Shown: positions 1 to 10,573, counted from the stretch's first letter. The stretch: DNA of 64,000 nucleotides from Bacillus sp. FJAT-42376 (GCF_003816055.1 NZ_CP033906.1:620001-684000), one strand, 5' to 3'. Notes: a model not told the origin generated them from the sequence alone. Made by a program: numbers and translations.

Positions 1-252
1 ATGGGGAGAATTGTGGGAGATGGGGCGATCTATTTCTATATTCAAGATATAGTGGTTCATCCGGATTATCAGAAAAACGGGATTGGGAGGGAGATCATGA
101 ATCAATTGGCTGAGTACTTGAATCGGCATGCCCCGGATAAGGCGTTTGTCGGTTTGTTTGCATCAGAGGGAAAAGAATCGTTCTATGAAGCATTTGATTT
201 TAAAGATTACTCACCAAACATGACGGGGATGTTCAAAGTTATATCCAAATAG
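1..252 (+). CDS. GNAT-family N-acetyltransferase, 5' end outside window
   Basis: The 83 visible residues match the C-terminal half of a GNAT acetyltransferase. Beta-strand residues IQDIVVHP are followed by the acetyl-CoA-binding loop QKNGIGREIM (motif A, about residues 14-35). An F-Y-E-A-F-D-F segment near residue 60 is typical of motif B. Family members usually have about 130-145 residues, so the true start probably lies left of base 1 and the ATG at base 1 is internal. The gene converges on the ydiF-like gene and shares a bidirectional terminator with it. The acetylated substrate cannot be predicted. Confidence 0.75.
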   Translation: MGRIVGDGAIYFYIQDIVVHPDYQKNGIGREIMNQLAEYLNRHAPDKAFVGLFASEGKESFYEAFDFKDYSPNMTGMFKVISK

Positions 253-296
253 CATCTGGATGCTTCATTCCAGGGAAACACTTCTTTTTTGTCCGC

Positions 297-340
297 AAAA
301 AGGACCGTACATTAGAGAAACCTAAATGTACGGTCCTTTT
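297..340. terminator. Bidirectional intrinsic terminator
   Basis: A perfect 16-bp inverted repeat (297-312 with 325-340) has A and T runs at the outer edges. It lies between the convergent acetyltransferase and ydiF-like genes, so it can stop transcription on both strands. Confidence 0.85.
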
Positions 341-373
341 ATCATTCGCTCATTTTGCCTGTCTGACCTGACA

Positions 374-2299
374 TTAAAGCTGAAGCTCTTCCCATTCATC
401 CATCAGCTCTGCAACAGAGGAAAGGTGCTGTTCATTTTCACGGCTGAGGTCCTGAAGCTTTTCATGATCCTGATAATTGGCCGGATCTGCCAGCAGCTGT
501 TCATTTTCCTCGATCTTTTCTTCCAGATTGAAAATTTCTGTTTCGATCTCTTCAATGCGTCTCTGTCTTTGGCGCTCGAGTTTCTTTAATTCCTTTTCCT
601 GCTGGTAGCTCAGTTTTGTCTCTTTTTGATCCTGAACCTTCTCCGTTCCGGCTTCCTCCTGCTGCTTGAGGGAAGCAAGTTCCTCCTGCTCCTGCTTTTT
701 CTGAAGATAGTAGTCATAATCTCCAAGGAAAAGCTCCACACCCTGTTTGGACAGCTCGCATACTTTTGTTGCTATCCGGTTGATGAAATAGCGGTCATGG
801 GAGACAAACAGGATGGTGCCGGGGTAATCAACAAGGGCATTCTCCAGAACTTCCTTGCTGTCCAGATCCAAATGGTTCGTCGGCTCATCCAGAATGAGCA
901 GGTTCGCTTTTTCTAGCATCATCTTGGCCAGGGCAAGGCGGGCTTTTTCTCCCCCGCTGAGTGCTGAAACCGGTTTGAGCACATCATCTCCGGAGAAAAG
1001 AAAGTTCCCAAGTACAGTTCGGATTTCTTTTTCCGGCTTTAATGGATACTCGTCCCAAAGCTCATTCAGCACACGCTTATTCGATGTAAGCTCTGCCTGT
1101 TCCTGATCGTAATAGCTGATCTTCAGTGATGAGCCGTAGCGGATTTCTCCTTCGATGGATTTGAGCTTTCCAACGATGGTTTTTAACAGCGTGGATTTTC
1201 CAATTCCGTTTGGACCGACAAGGGCTAAGCTGTCTCCGCGGTCTGCAGAAAAAGATACATTGGAGATGGTCGGTTTGTTTCCGTCATAGGAAACAGACAG
1301 ATTGTCCACTTTCAGCACATCATTTCCGCTCTGCTTTTCAATGTCAAACCGGAAAACCGCCGATTTTTCGTCTCCTAAAGGACGGTCCATCATGTCCATT
1401 TTCTCCAGCTGCTTCCGTCTGCTTTGCGCGCGCTTTGTCGTAGAAGCGCGTGCGAGGTTCCGCTGGACAAAATCTCTCAGCTTGGCTGCCTCGTCCTGCT
1501 GTTTTTCATAAGCCTTCATATCACGCTCATAGTTCTCTGCTTTCTGCTGCAGATAGCTGCTGTAATTCCCGAGAAACTTGGAGGACTGCAGGCGGGAGAT
1601 TTCATACACCTGATTGACGACTTTATCCAGGAAATAGCGGTCATGGGAAACGATGAGAACGGCGCCTTTATAGCCTTGAAGATATTGCTCCAGCCAGGAA
1701 AGCGTCGCAATGTCTAGATGGTTGGTCGGCTCATCCAGAATCAGAAGGGCAGGACTTGTTAATAACAGCTTTCCTAGTGCAAGCCGCGTTTTCTGCCCGC
1801 CGCTCAGTGTTGAAATAGAAGTCGAGTGATCAAAATCGCCAAACCCGAGACCATGGAGAATCGAGCGGATGTCGGCTTCGTACTGATACCCGCCCCGTTC
1901 TTTAAACGTGGTCTGCAGGTGGTCATACTCCTTCATGATCTGTTCGAATTGAGGACTGGCCGGATTGATGTCGGCCATGTCGGATTCCATTCCCCGCATT
2001 TTCCTCTCCATTTGCTGAAATTCGCTGAAAACAGTCAGCATTTCATCCCAGATGGAACGGGAGGATTCGAGTCCGGTATTTTGAGCCAGATACCCGATAG
2101 TGAGATCCTTTGGCTTGATGATTTCACCGGAATCATACGATAATTGCCCTGAAATAATTTTCAAAAGGGTAGATTTTCCCGCTCCGTTTCGGCCGACAAG
2201 AGCAATCCGGTCCCGTGTTTGAACTTCAAGCTTTATATTGGATAATATCGGCTCAGCTCCAAAAGATTTTGTGAGCTGCTGAACTTGTAATAGAATCAT
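374..2299 (-). CDS. ydiF: ABC-F family ATPase (YdiF-like), ribosome-associated
   Basis: This 641-residue protein has two ABC ATPase domains and no membrane segment, which is the ABC-F layout. Domain 1 has Walker A GRNGAGKST, signature LSGGQKTRLALGK and LLILDEPTNHLD. Domain 2 has GPNGIGKST, LSGGEKARLALAK and LLILDEPTNHLD. A charged linker separates them, and a Glu/Lys-rich coiled coil forms the last ~100 residues. ABC-F proteins act at the ribosomal E site in translation regulation or antibiotic protection. Whether this one protects against a drug cannot be read from sequence. The position beside rex matches ydiF in B. subtilis, although here it is divergent from rex and no moaC lies between. 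Confidence 0.9.
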   Translation of the reverse strand: MILLQVQQLTKSFGAEPILSNIKLEVQTRDRIALVGRNGAGKSTLLKIISGQLSYDSGEIIKPKDLTIGYLAQNTGLESSRSIWDEMLTVFSEFQQMERKMRGMESDMADINPASPQFEQIMKEYDHLQTTFKERGGYQYEADIRSILHGLGFGDFDHSTSISTLSGGQKTRLALGKLLLTSPALLILDEPTNHLDIATLSWLEQYLQGYKGAVLIVSHDRYFLDKVVNQVYEISRLQSSKFLGNYSSYLQQKAENYERDMKAYEKQQDEAAKLRDFVQRNLARASTTKRAQSRRKQLEKMDMMDRPLGDEKSAVFRFDIEKQSGNDVLKVDNLSVSYDGNKPTISNVSFSADRGDSLALVGPNGIGKSTLLKTIVGKLKSIEGEIRYGSSLKISYYDQEQAELTSNKRVLNELWDEYPLKPEKEIRTVLGNFLFSGDDVLKPVSALSGGEKARLALAKMMLEKANLLILDEPTNHLDLDSKEVLENALVDYPGTILFVSHDRYFINRIATKVCELSKQGVELFLGDYDYYLQKKQEQEELASLKQQEEAGTEKVQDQKETKLSYQQEKELKKLERQRQRRIEEIETEIFNLEEKIEENEQLLADPANYQDHEKLQDLSRENEQHLSSVAELMDEWEELQL

Positions 2300-2610
2300 A
2301 CGCTTTCACCTCATGTATACTAGCTTAAGTGTAGCTTAACTGCCGTTTGCCGGCAACCTTGCCGTCTGCCCGTTCAAAAAATGTTGCCATTCGTAAACAG
2401 ACAATCCCGAAAAAATAGTGTATAGTTTGGGTATGACTCTATGAATGCCCATTTTTCCCCACTTTTTTTAAGAGGGCAGTAAAATGTTCCATGAAACACT
2501 GGTCAGGGAGATTGAATTGGAAGCGCTAACTTAAATGAACGTTTAAGAAAATAGATTAGAATGGGACGTCTGTCCCAAGATTTGCATCAAGGAATGTGAG
2601 GGAAATTGTA
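2300..2610. other. Intergenic region between ydiF and rex
   Basis: This divergent spacer must contain both promoters. A TATAGT-like -10 at about 2417-2422 points toward rex but lacks a good -35. Inverted repeats are visible at 2530-2547 (CTTAAA/TTTAAG) and 2562-2577 (TGGGAC/GTCCCA), the second inside the presumptive rex leader. No clear Rex operator of the TTGTGAA/TTCACAA type was seen. Confidence 0.4.
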
Positions 2611-3258
2611 ATGAATATTGATCAATCCAAAATACCGCAGGCGACCGCCAAGCGATTGCCTTTATACTATCGTTTTTTAAAAAACCTTCATTCTTCCGGA
2701 AAACAGCGGGTTTCATCAGCTGAATTAAGCGATGCGGTAAAAGTGGACTCGGCTACAATCCGCAGAGACTTTTCTTACTTTGGTGCTCTCGGCAAGAAGG
2801 GCTATGGATACAACGTGAATTATCTGCTCTCCTTTTTCCGGAAAACACTCGATCAGGATGAATTGACGAAGGTCATTTTGATTGGAGTCGGAAACCTGGG
2901 GACAGCATTCTTGCACTATAATTTTTCAAAAAACAATAATACAGAAATCTTTGCCGCATTTGATGTCGCAGAAGATAAAATTGGCACAACGGTTGGAGAG
3001 GTTCCGATTCATCATCTGGATGAATTGGAGGAGAAGCTTCCGGAAGGAGCACCGGTCGCCATTTTGACGGTACCGGCACCGGCGGCCCAGTCCATTACAG
3101 ACCGGCTCATTTCCATTGGGGTGAAGGGAATACTGAATTTTACCCCCGCAAGACTGAATGTGCCGGATCATATCCGCATTCATCACATTGACCTTGCCGT
3201 GGAGCTGCAGTCCCTTGTCTATTTTCTAAAGCATTATCCGAGCGAAACATCTGTGTAA
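2611..3258 (+). CDS. rex: Redox-sensing transcriptional repressor Rex
   Basis: Rex senses the NADH/NAD+ ratio and represses fermentation and respiration genes. The N-terminal winged helix (about residues 1-80) contains [18 protein letters not shown] and [16 protein letters not shown], hallmarks of the family. The Rossmann part has the NADH-binding loop GVGNLGTAF near residue 90 and ends in the conserved [15 protein letters not shown]. The ATG at 2611 is chosen because [15 protein letters not shown] is the usual family start and GTGAGGG at 2596-2602 fits as its ribosome site. An upstream in-frame GTG at 2596 would use that same site as codons. tatC follows after a few bases. Confidence 0.96.
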   Translation: MNIDQSKIPQATAKRLPLYYRFLKNLHSSGKQRVSSAELSDAVKVDSATIRRDFSYFGALGKKGYGYNVNYLLSFFRKTLDQDELTKVILIGVGNLGTAFLHYNFSKNNNTEIFAAFDVAEDKIGTTVGEVPIHHLDELEEKLPEGAPVAILTVPAPAAQSITDRLISIGVKGILNFTPARLNVPDHIRIHHIDLAVELQSLVYFLKHYPSETSV

Positions 3259-3274
3259 AAGGATGGATGGTCCG

Positions 3275-4033
3275 ATGAACGAACGGGAAATGTCGGTGTA
3301 TGAACATATAGAAGAACTCCGGAAACGAATCATCATCGTTGCGGTCTTTTTTGTTGTGGCGCTCGCTGCAGGATTTTTCCTCGCAAAGCCGCTGATTTTA
3401 TTTTTGCAGCAGACGGATGAAGCGAAGGATATTACGCTGAATGCGTTCAGGATTTCGGATCCGCTTTTCCTGTATATGAAATTTGCTCTCATTATTGCGG
3501 TCATTTTGATATCCCCGCTGATTTTGTATCAGCTATGGTCATTTATCAGTCCCGGTTTATATGAAAGAGAACGGACGGCTACGCTAAGCTATATCCCATT
3601 AAGCGTCTTTTTGTTCCTTGCGGGCCTTTCATTCTCTTATTTTGTTTTATTCCCGCTGGTGATCCGGTTTATGACAAGCCTTTCGTCTGATCTCGGGATC
3701 AGCCAGGTAATCGGAATCAATGAGTACTTTCAGTTCCTGATCGAACTGACCCTTCCGTTTGGCCTGCTCTTTCAGCTGCCGGTCATCATTATGTTTTTAA
3801 CAAGGCTTGGGATTGTGACACCGGTTTTGTTGAGGAAAATCAGAAAATACGCGTATCTCTTTTTGCTAATCGTTGCCGGGCTCATTACCCCGCCTGATGT
3901 CATTTCACAGGTGGTGGTCATGTTTCCGCTGATTCTTCTGTATGAAATCAGCATCATCGTCTCTCATCGGGCGCACCGGAAGTCTCTGCAGATCCAAATG
4001 GAGGAAGAGGCAAAGGAACAGCTGTCTGAATAA
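3275..4033 (+). CDS. tatC: Sec-independent translocase TatC (TatCy-like)
   Basis: TatC is the multi-spanning receptor for twin-arginine signal peptides. The protein has the N-terminal EHIEELRKR motif, six hydrophobic segments, SFISPGLYERER after TM2, the conserved FxFGLLFQLPV segment and LITPPDVIS before the last span. It closely resembles the B. subtilis TatCy type. The ATG at 3275 sits 8 bases after AAAGGATGG; the ATG at 3263 overlaps that ribosome site. It is cotranscribed with rex. In B. subtilis a tatA gene (tatAy) lies between rex and this tatC, but here the gap is only a few bases and tatA is absent. Confidence 0.93.
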   Translation: MNEREMSVYEHIEELRKRIIIVAVFFVVALAAGFFLAKPLILFLQQTDEAKDITLNAFRISDPLFLYMKFALIIAVILISPLILYQLWSFISPGLYERERTATLSYIPLSVFLFLAGLSFSYFVLFPLVIRFMTSLSSDLGISQVIGINEYFQFLIELTLPFGLLFQLPVIIMFLTRLGIVTPVLLRKIRKYAYLFLLIVAGLITPPDVISQVVVMFPLILLYEISIIVSHRAHRKSLQIQMEEEAKEQLSE

Positions 4034-4066
4034 AAATAACCTGCCCGAATGGACAGGTTATTTTTT
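4034..4066. terminator. Bidirectional terminator between tatC and ydiK
   Basis: The stem AAAATAACCTG/CAGGTTATTTT with a ten-base loop lies immediately after tatC. The T run on the plus strand and A run on the minus strand serve the convergent genes. Confidence 0.85.
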
Positions 4067-4261
4067 CTGGGCACTTTTCTTAAGCTTTAAGCCAAACCGG
4101 AACATCCGGATGGCCACGGCAAAATCAAAAGTGGCAATCAGCATAAGAACGATGGTCGGGAAGTTCCAAATACCTTCAGAACCGCTGTTCACAGCAATGA
4201 CTGTAAACAGAATCCCCATCGCGAAATAAAAGGCGGCAAGTGCGCCGGGACGTGCTCTCAT
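4058..4261 (-). CDS. ydiK: YdiK-like small membrane protein
   Basis: This 67-residue protein has two hydrophobic segments (about residues 8-25 and 33-55) and a basic C-terminus (LKLKKSAQKK). Size, topology and position between tatC and the CPBP protease match B. subtilis YdiK (DUF4305); its function is unknown. The start codon overlaps the stop of the upstream protease gene (ATGA), so the two are translationally coupled. The 3' end overlaps the bidirectional terminator. Confidence 0.8.
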   Translation of the reverse strand: MRARPGALAAFYFAMGILFTVIAVNSGSEGIWNFPTIVLMLIATFDFAVAIRMFRFGLKLKKSAQKK

Positions 4262-4977
4262 AAAAAGTTTCCTCCAATGATGCTTTGCAATTGTTCAGCG
4301 TCTTTCATCATTCGCTCAATGTCATCACTGTAGACGTATTGAATCACGACGACTATGGTGTTCATTGACAGATGGGCGATAATCGGAACGATGATGCGCT
4401 TTGTTTTGACGTAAAGAAAGGCAAAGGTGAATCCCATAGCCGAATAAAGCAGAATATGCGCCGGGTCCCGATGGACAACAGCAAATATAACCGAACTGAT
4501 CAGGGCGGCCAGGATGAAATTGGTCCGCTTATAGATCGTTCCGAAAATGATTTTGCGGAATACAATTTCCTCTAATACCGGTCCTGCAATGGACACAACA
4601 AAGATCATGAGCGGCGTGACTTTTACAATATCCATAATCTGTTTCGTGTTCTCGGAGCCCGGTTTAATGCCGAGAAGCTGGGATTCAATATTTGCGGCAA
4701 TCACCTGGGCAAGAAATGCCAGGAAGATCCCGCCGATGGCCCATGCAGCGGATGAAGCGGGAGAAGCCGGTTTTCCCCTTAGATCATAGTCGCCGCGGTC
4801 TTTTCTCAAGAGAAGCAGGACAACGATAACCCCGATGGCAAAACTGATGATGTTCCAGTAGCCGATCACCTGGCTCCGGTCCACTCCGAGCTGAAGCAGC
4901 AGCGGGTAGCCAAAATAGCCTGAAAACAGCATAATGACATATGTAAGCAGAATATACCAATAATGTTTTTTCACCAT
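4258..4977 (-). CDS. ydiL: CPBP-family intramembrane metalloprotease (YdiL-like)
   Basis: This is a multi-spanning protein of the CPBP/CAAX protease (ABI) family. The motif EEIVFRKIIFG supplies the catalytic Glu-Glu-x3-Arg, and downstream H(RDP) and HLSMN supply the histidine and asparagine of motifs 2 and 3. These proteases cleave within membranes; the substrate here is unknown. The ATG at 4977 (MVKKHYW) follows AAAGGAG at good spacing and matches the family start, so a 42-codon in-frame upstream extension is rejected. It overlaps ydiK by four bases. Confidence 0.88.
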   Translation of the reverse strand: MVKKHYWYILLTYVIMLFSGYFGYPLLLQLGVDRSQVIGYWNIISFAIGVIVVLLLLRKDRGDYDLRGKPASPASSAAWAIGGIFLAFLAQVIAANIESQLLGIKPGSENTKQIMDIVKVTPLMIFVVSIAGPVLEEIVFRKIIFGTIYKRTNFILAALISSVIFAVVHRDPAHILLYSAMGFTFAFLYVKTKRIIVPIIAHLSMNTIVVVIQYVYSDDIERMMKDAEQLQSIIGGNFL

Positions 4978-5160
4978 TAATCTCCTTTGAAATCCGCAGA
5001 CAGCCATACCTTTTATCCTGCTCCTGAATGCGGCAAATGATACGGTTTCTTTCACCAAACCCAATTGTACCATATCCTTATCCGTTACACGTATCAGGAA
5101 CATCGTTGAGTGCGTTTACAATTGTTGAATTTCGTCGAAGAAAAATTAAGTGGTTTTCAC

Positions 5161-5189
5161 TTGAAATTCGTAAAAAGTTTATATAATAT
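5161..5189 (+). promoter_or_regulatory. Sigma-A promoter of groESL
   Basis: A TTGAAA -35 at 5161-5166 is followed by overlapping -10 candidates: TATAAT at 5182-5187 (15-bp spacer) and TAATAT at 5184-5189 (17-bp spacer). The CIRCE operator begins about 11 bases further on, the expected arrangement for HrcA control. Confidence 0.75.
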
Positions 5190-5200
5190 AGACTTGTGTG

Positions 5201-5227
5201 TTAGCACTCAACCTGAACGAGTGCTAA
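5201..5227 (+). promoter_or_regulatory. CIRCE operator (HrcA binding site)
   Basis: The sequence is the exact consensus TTAGCACTC - 9 bases - GAGTGCTAA. It sits between promoter and groES, so HrcA should repress groESL except under heat or misfolding stress. Confidence 0.98.
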
Positions 5228-5267
5228 TAAAATTAAACTACATATGAAATTGAGGAGGGTGTTTCAC

Positions 5268-5552
5268 TTGTTAAAGCCACTAGGTGATCGTGTAATTATT
5301 GAATTGGTTGAATCTGAGGAAAAAACAGCAAGCGGCATCGTGCTGCCTGATTCTGCGAAGGAAAAACCGCAAGAAGGTAAAGTTGTAGCTGCTGGTACAG
5401 GACGCATTTTGGATAATGGCGAAAAGGTTGCTCTTGAAGTAGCTGCCGGCGATCGCATCATCTTCTCAAAATATGCTGGAACTGAAGTTAAATATGAAGG
5501 TACGGAATACCTAATCCTTCGTGAGAGCGACATTTTAGCGGTTATCGGCTAA
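5268..5552 (+). CDS. groES: Co-chaperonin GroES
   Basis: GroES forms the heptameric lid of the GroEL folding chamber. The 94-residue product starts [19 protein letters not shown], contains the mobile loop [16 protein letters not shown] and ends ESDILAVIG, all family-conserved. The start is the TTG at 5268, which follows GAGGAGGG by about 8 bases. The in-frame ATG at 5244 lies upstream of that ribosome site and would add eight non-family residues. It lies directly downstream of CIRCE and upstream of groEL. Confidence 0.97.
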   Translation: MLKPLGDRVIIELVESEEKTASGIVLPDSAKEKPQEGKVVAAGTGRILDNGEKVALEVAAGDRIIFSKYAGTEVKYEGTEYLILRESDILAVIG

Positions 5553-7247
<1,695 letters not shown>

Positions 7248-7266
7248 TTTACATCATCTGCCTTGG

Positions 7267-7302
7267 AAAAACGCGAAACCTTTTGGGTTTCGCGTTTTTT
7301 TA
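7267..7302 (+). terminator. groESL terminator
   Basis: The stem AACGCGAAACC/GGTTTCGCGTT with a short loop and a run of seven Ts lies 20 bases after groEL. Confidence 0.92.
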
Positions 7303-7364
7303 TGGAGATCATTTTTTTATTAATAAAGTGAGAACGGAATGATACCATTGAGGTGAAGCAACGT

Positions 7365-7419
7365 AAGCACAGGGACGGTTCTCGTGCTGCCCCGAAGCAG
7401 TAGAACCGTCCCCATGCTT
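7365..7419. repeat. Palindromic intergenic repeat with GGGACGGTTCT arms
   Basis: An imperfect inverted repeat (AAGCAcAGGGACGGTTCT against AGAACCGTCCCcaTGCTT) encloses a ~20-base loop. It has no T run and is not next to a stop codon, so it looks more like a dispersed REP/MITE-type element than a terminator. Confidence 0.5.
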
Positions 7420-7486
7420 CAAGAGAAACTCCATTAAAAGTGCGAGGATTTTGAGTGTTATGTTTAAATGATAAGGGGGACTTTCA

Positions 7487-7876
7487 ATGAATTACGTACA
7501 AGTTCGTGTAGCCAGACCAACAAACAAATTACAAGAAATTGTTCGATTTTATGGAGAAGGATTAGGATTAAAACAAATTGGACAATTTCAAAATCATGAA
7601 GGCTATGATGGAGTTATGTTTGGTATTCCTGATGCAGCCTATCACCTGGAATTTACTCAGCATATTGATGGAAGTCCGTGCCCTGCTCCAACAAAAGATA
7701 ATTTACTTGTTTTCTATATTCCGATTCAAGATGAAATTCAGCGTATACAAAGCCGTTTGACAACAATGGGCTACAAAGTAGTCGAACCTGAAAATCCATA
7801 CTGGAAAGAATCTGGTGTCACAATTGAAGATCCGGATGGCTGGCGTATCGTTCTAATGTGTACTAAAGGAATTTAG
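7487..7876 (+). CDS. VOC-family (glyoxalase/bleomycin-resistance fold) protein
   Basis: This 129-residue protein is predicted to form the paired beta-alpha-beta-beta-beta modules of the vicinal oxygen chelate family. FYGEGLGLKQIGQF is the typical first module. HLEFTQHIDGSPCPAPTKDNLLVFY and the closing VTIEDPDGWRIVLM provide likely metal ligands (His and Glu residues). YycE-type Bacillus proteins share these signatures. A GGGGGA ribosome site precedes the ATG. The substrate is unknown. It appears monocistronic, between repeats and non-coding DNA. Confidence 0.82.
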   Translation: MNYVQVRVARPTNKLQEIVRFYGEGLGLKQIGQFQNHEGYDGVMFGIPDAAYHLEFTQHIDGSPCPAPTKDNLLVFYIPIQDEIQRIQSRLTTMGYKVVEPENPYWKESGVTIEDPDGWRIVLMCTKGI

Positions 7877-7887
7877 TCAAAATACTA

Positions 7888-7929
7888 CATGTGAAAATCG
7901 CGAAGCCCTTGAGGTTTTGCGTTTTTTTT
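7888..7929 (+). terminator. Probable terminator after VOC gene
   Basis: An imperfect stem (AATCGCGAAGCC with GGTTTTGCGTT) is followed by eight Ts, shortly after the stop codon. It has several mismatches. Confidence 0.55.
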
Positions 7930-7945
7930 GCTCATACGCTGGGAT

Positions 7946-8140
7946 TTATTTTGACTCCGCTTCTAATTTGATTATTTTCTCTTTTTCTTTAACGGCAATC
8001 GCCTTACTGCTATCGATTCCTTCTATTTCATAGAAAGCTGTGCCAGCTTAATAATCAGAGGACAGATCTTTGCTGTCTTGTTTGATTTCCGAATATACCC
8101 AACTTTGTCTATCTTCCATATAAGGCTGTCGCTCTCCCAT
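7946..8140 (-). pseudogene. Decayed small gene with one internal stop
   Basis: Read on the minus strand from an ATG at 8138-8140, a 65-codon frame has normal coding character (WVYSEIKQD, then FYEIEGIDSSKAIAVKEKEK) but is interrupted by one TAA at codon 31. Both halves keep the same frame, so a single substitution would restore it. I do not recognise the family. The frame may extend further upstream. Confidence 0.35.
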
Positions 8141-8228
8141 TCTTTTTCTGTAACGATATCGTTTACACCTCTATATACTTAATAAATGGATAAGCTGCAT
8201 AAATCGATTGCAGAGCAAGTAGCAAAGG

Positions 8229-8266
8229 AAGAGGTTTCTCCATATCTTTTGGGAGGCCTCTTTTTC
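8229..8266 (+). terminator. Terminator-like hairpin upstream of phoD
   Basis: The arms AAGAGG..CTCC and GGGAGGCCTCTT are followed by TTTTT. No intact gene precedes it, so it may be the remnant terminator of a lost gene. Confidence 0.45.
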
Positions 8267-8384
8267 ATTTCCCCTAAATCATGCAGACAGAATATCTTCT
8301 ATTTTCCTCAGTTTTAATAATTTGCTAAATAACCCAAATTAATTGTCGGTTTTTACCGCTCCTTTACGTTTTTATAAACGGTTT

Positions 8385-8427
8385 GTAATAAGTCCTTATT
8401 ACTCTCTTTAAATTGAGCCCGTAGAAT
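8385..8427 (+). promoter_or_regulatory. phoD promoter with 18-bp palindrome over the -35
   Basis: TTACTC at 8399-8404 and TAGAAT at 8422-8427 are separated by 17 bp. A perfect palindrome GTAATAAG-TC-CTTATTAC at 8385-8402 overlaps the -35, so a dimeric regulator could control the promoter. No convincing run of PhoP boxes (TTAACA repeats) was seen. Confidence 0.5.
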
Positions 8428-8460
8428 CATTTGTGAACAGATTATGAAGGAGGAATTACC

Positions 8461-10347
8461 TTGGATAAGAATCATGAGTTGCACCAAACAGGTAACGAGT
8501 ATGATAAAGCACGCAGAACCTTCTTGAAATATTTCCTGGCTGGATCTGCGGTTATGGCATTAGAGACGTCCGGAATTTCCCGTTTGACGTCCATGGTTTC
8601 CCGTGCGCAAGCGGCAACAGCGCTCCAGCCTTATGCTGCAACACAAACGATTGGAAAGGGATTCCCGCAGTCTGTTGCATCAGGAGATCCTACGCCGACT
8701 GGTGCGATGCTATGGACCAGGGTCGATTCTTCTATGGAGACTGGTTTAACAAATAAAGAATTCTCAAGCGAAGTGATTTATTGGCTTGAAAATAAAGATT
8801 CAAACGATGCTTCTTTAGAAGAGGGCATTAATCAGGGTAAATTCATTATGTTTGAAATAAGTAAAAAGGCAGATTTTTCTGAACTGGAGATGAGAGGATT
8901 CTCTCCAATCTGGAAGGATCATGACCATGTCGTGCGTGTTGATCTGGATGGCAAGCTTGATTCTCAGCAAACTTACTACTACCGTTTCGTTACGAAAAGC
9001 GGACTTGTCAGTAAGACGGGGCGTTTTAAAACATTGCCGCAAGAAGGGGCAGATGTTCAGTCTGCATCCATTGGCTATGTGTCGTGTCAGGATTACACCA
9101 ACGGGTATTTTAGCGCTTTAGGCTATATGGCGGATGAAGAGATGGACTTTTTCCTGCATCTTGGGGACTACATCTATGAGTCGGTCGGCGACGCTGCCTA
9201 TCAAGGGAATCTCGATGACCGCCAAATTAAACTTCCGAGCGGGCAAAGTAAGGCGTTTACGATTCAGGACTATCGTAAGCTGTACCAGACGTACCGAATG
9301 GACAAGGACCTGCAAAAGCTGCATGAAAACCATGCGATGATTGCAATCTGGGATGACCATGAGTTTGCCAATGACACGCATTATCCGGCGGTTGCACCAG
9401 ATGATAATCCAGAATCCGATCCCGCACGCCGCCTTGTTGCGAACCAAGTTTGGTTTGAAAACATTCCGGCTCGTGTTCCATACAACCCCAATGGAACGTT
9501 TGAAGATACTGTTAAAATTTACCGTTCGATCACCCTTGGAAACCTTGCTTCCATCATGATGACGGATGAACGGCTTTACCGAAGTGCGCACCCTTGCGGA
9601 CAAGGTACGCTGGATCGTTACTTGGCAGGGGGCTGTGAAGATATTAACCTTTCCAGTCGGACAATGCTTGGGAAAACGCAAAAAGAATGGTTCCTTAACG
9701 AGCTGAAAAATGCCAAAGGAACATGGAAGATCTGGGGCAATGAAGTACAAGTTACACAATTAAAGGTTCTGGGCAGGTATTTAAACCTTGATGCGTGGGA
9801 TGGCTACGCTTATGAAAGACAGCAGATTGCCCAAACGGTGCTGGACAACGGAATTAAAAACTTCCTTGCGCTGACAGGTGATTTCCACACGTTTGAAGCT
9901 TCCTATATGCAAAGTGATTATAAGCGCACTGGGGAAAAATTCGGGGTGGAGCTTATGGTTGGTTCTGTTACATCAAGTAATTTAAGAGAATCTCTTCGAA
10001 ACTCCCTGAATTCAATACCGGATGTATCCAGTCCGATCCCGATGCCCGCAGCGGATGAGCTCGTTAAAGCTCTGAAGGGGAAATTCAATGCAGGAACAAC
10101 CTTTACGGCAGAGCTGCTGTTTAAAGAGCTTCAAAATATCGTCAAATTGGAAAATCCGTGGATTGAATTGTTCGACAGTACGGCACATGGATATGCTGTG
10201 CTGCAGCTCAGCAAGACAAAAGCAACATGGACCGCCTATTCGGTTGATAATATCGAAAAACCGCAAGCGTCCAAAAAGCTGCTGTGGCAGTGTGAAGTGC
10301 CTAATGGTGAAGTGAAAATAAACGTTTTAGAAGGAAGCTTACTTTAA
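8461..10347 (+). CDS. phoD: PhoD-type secreted alkaline phosphodiesterase/phosphatase
   Basis: This 628-residue metallophosphoesterase begins with a twin-arginine signal ([18 protein letters not shown], residues ~19-36) and an A-Q-A type cleavage region near residue 50. The catalytic domain carries [28 protein letters not shown] and [10 protein letters not shown], the Asp/Asn/His ligands of the PhoD Fe/Ca centre. Such enzymes attack phosphodiesters, including teichoic acids, to scavenge phosphate outside the cell. The start is a TTG after GAAGGAGGA. tatA and tatC follow directly and are its likely dedicated export system, as with B. subtilis phoD-tatAd-tatCd. Confidence 0.94.
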   Translation: MDKNHELHQTGNEYDKARRTFLKYFLAGSAVMALETSGISRLTSMVSRAQAATALQPYAATQTIGKGFPQSVASGDPTPTGAMLWTRVDSSMETGLTNKEFSSEVIYWLENKDSNDASLEEGINQGKFIMFEISKKADFSELEMRGFSPIWKDHDHVVRVDLDGKLDSQQTYYYRFVTKSGLVSKTGRFKTLPQEGADVQSASIGYVSCQDYTNGYFSALGYMADEEMDFFLHLGDYIYESVGDAAYQGNLDDRQIKLPSGQSKAFTIQDYRKLYQTYRMDKDLQKLHENHAMIAIWDDHEFANDTHYPAVAPDDNPESDPARRLVANQVWFENIPARVPYNPNGTFEDTVKIYRSITLGNLASIMMTDERLYRSAHPCGQGTLDRYLAGGCEDINLSSRTMLGKTQKEWFLNELKNAKGTWKIWGNEVQVTQLKVLGRYLNLDAWDGYAYERQQIAQTVLDNGIKNFLALTGDFHTFEASYMQSDYKRTGEKFGVELMVGSVTSSNLRESLRNSLNSIPDVSSPIPMPAADELVKALKGKFNAGTTFTAELLFKELQNIVKLENPWIELFDSTAHGYAVLQLSKTKATWTAYSVDNIEKPQASKKLLWQCEVPNGEVKINVLEGSLL

Positions 10348-10366
10348 TAAACAGGAGGGCATAAAT

Positions 10367-10573
10367 ATGCTGCAAAATATCGGAGTTCCAGGACTGATCC
10401 TAATTGTAATCATTGCATTAATTGTTTTCGGACCTTCAAAACTGCCGGAAATTGGCCGGTCCTTTGGTGTGACTTTGCGTGAATTCAAGAAAGGTACAAA
10501 AGAAATGCTGTCAGAAGAGGAGCCGAAGAAAGACAGCAAGGAAGACACAATGGCTGTAAAAAGAGAATCTTAG
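10367..10573 (+). CDS. tatA: Twin-arginine translocase subunit TatA
   Basis: This 68-residue protein has one N-terminal membrane helix (about 4-22), the [14 protein letters not shown] hinge/amphipathic helix and a charged tail. This is the TatA/TatE layout that oligomerises into the export pore. AGGAGGG precedes the ATG 19 bases after phoD. It is the only tatA in the window, so it may also serve the tatC beside rex. Confidence 0.94.
   Translation: MLQNIGVPGLILIVIIALIVFGPSKLPEIGRSFGVTLREFKKGTKEMLSEEEPKKDSKEDTMAVKRES

Larger units (their letters stand above)
7877..8460. other. 584-bp spacer with gene relics and phoD promoter
   Basis: No intact gene of recognisable family lies between the VOC gene and phoD. 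The region holds a weak terminator, a decayed minus-strand reading frame (7946-8140), a terminator-like hairpin (8229-8266) after a short plus-strand frame beginning at 8187, and the phoD promoter with an 18-bp palindrome. Confidence 0.6.

Noticed and set aside
2347..2356. TTGCCGGCAA core matching the MarR operator, in the ydiF-rex spacer
   Set aside because: It lacks the flanking TG/CA positions and a second copy; a ten-base palindrome may occur by chance.
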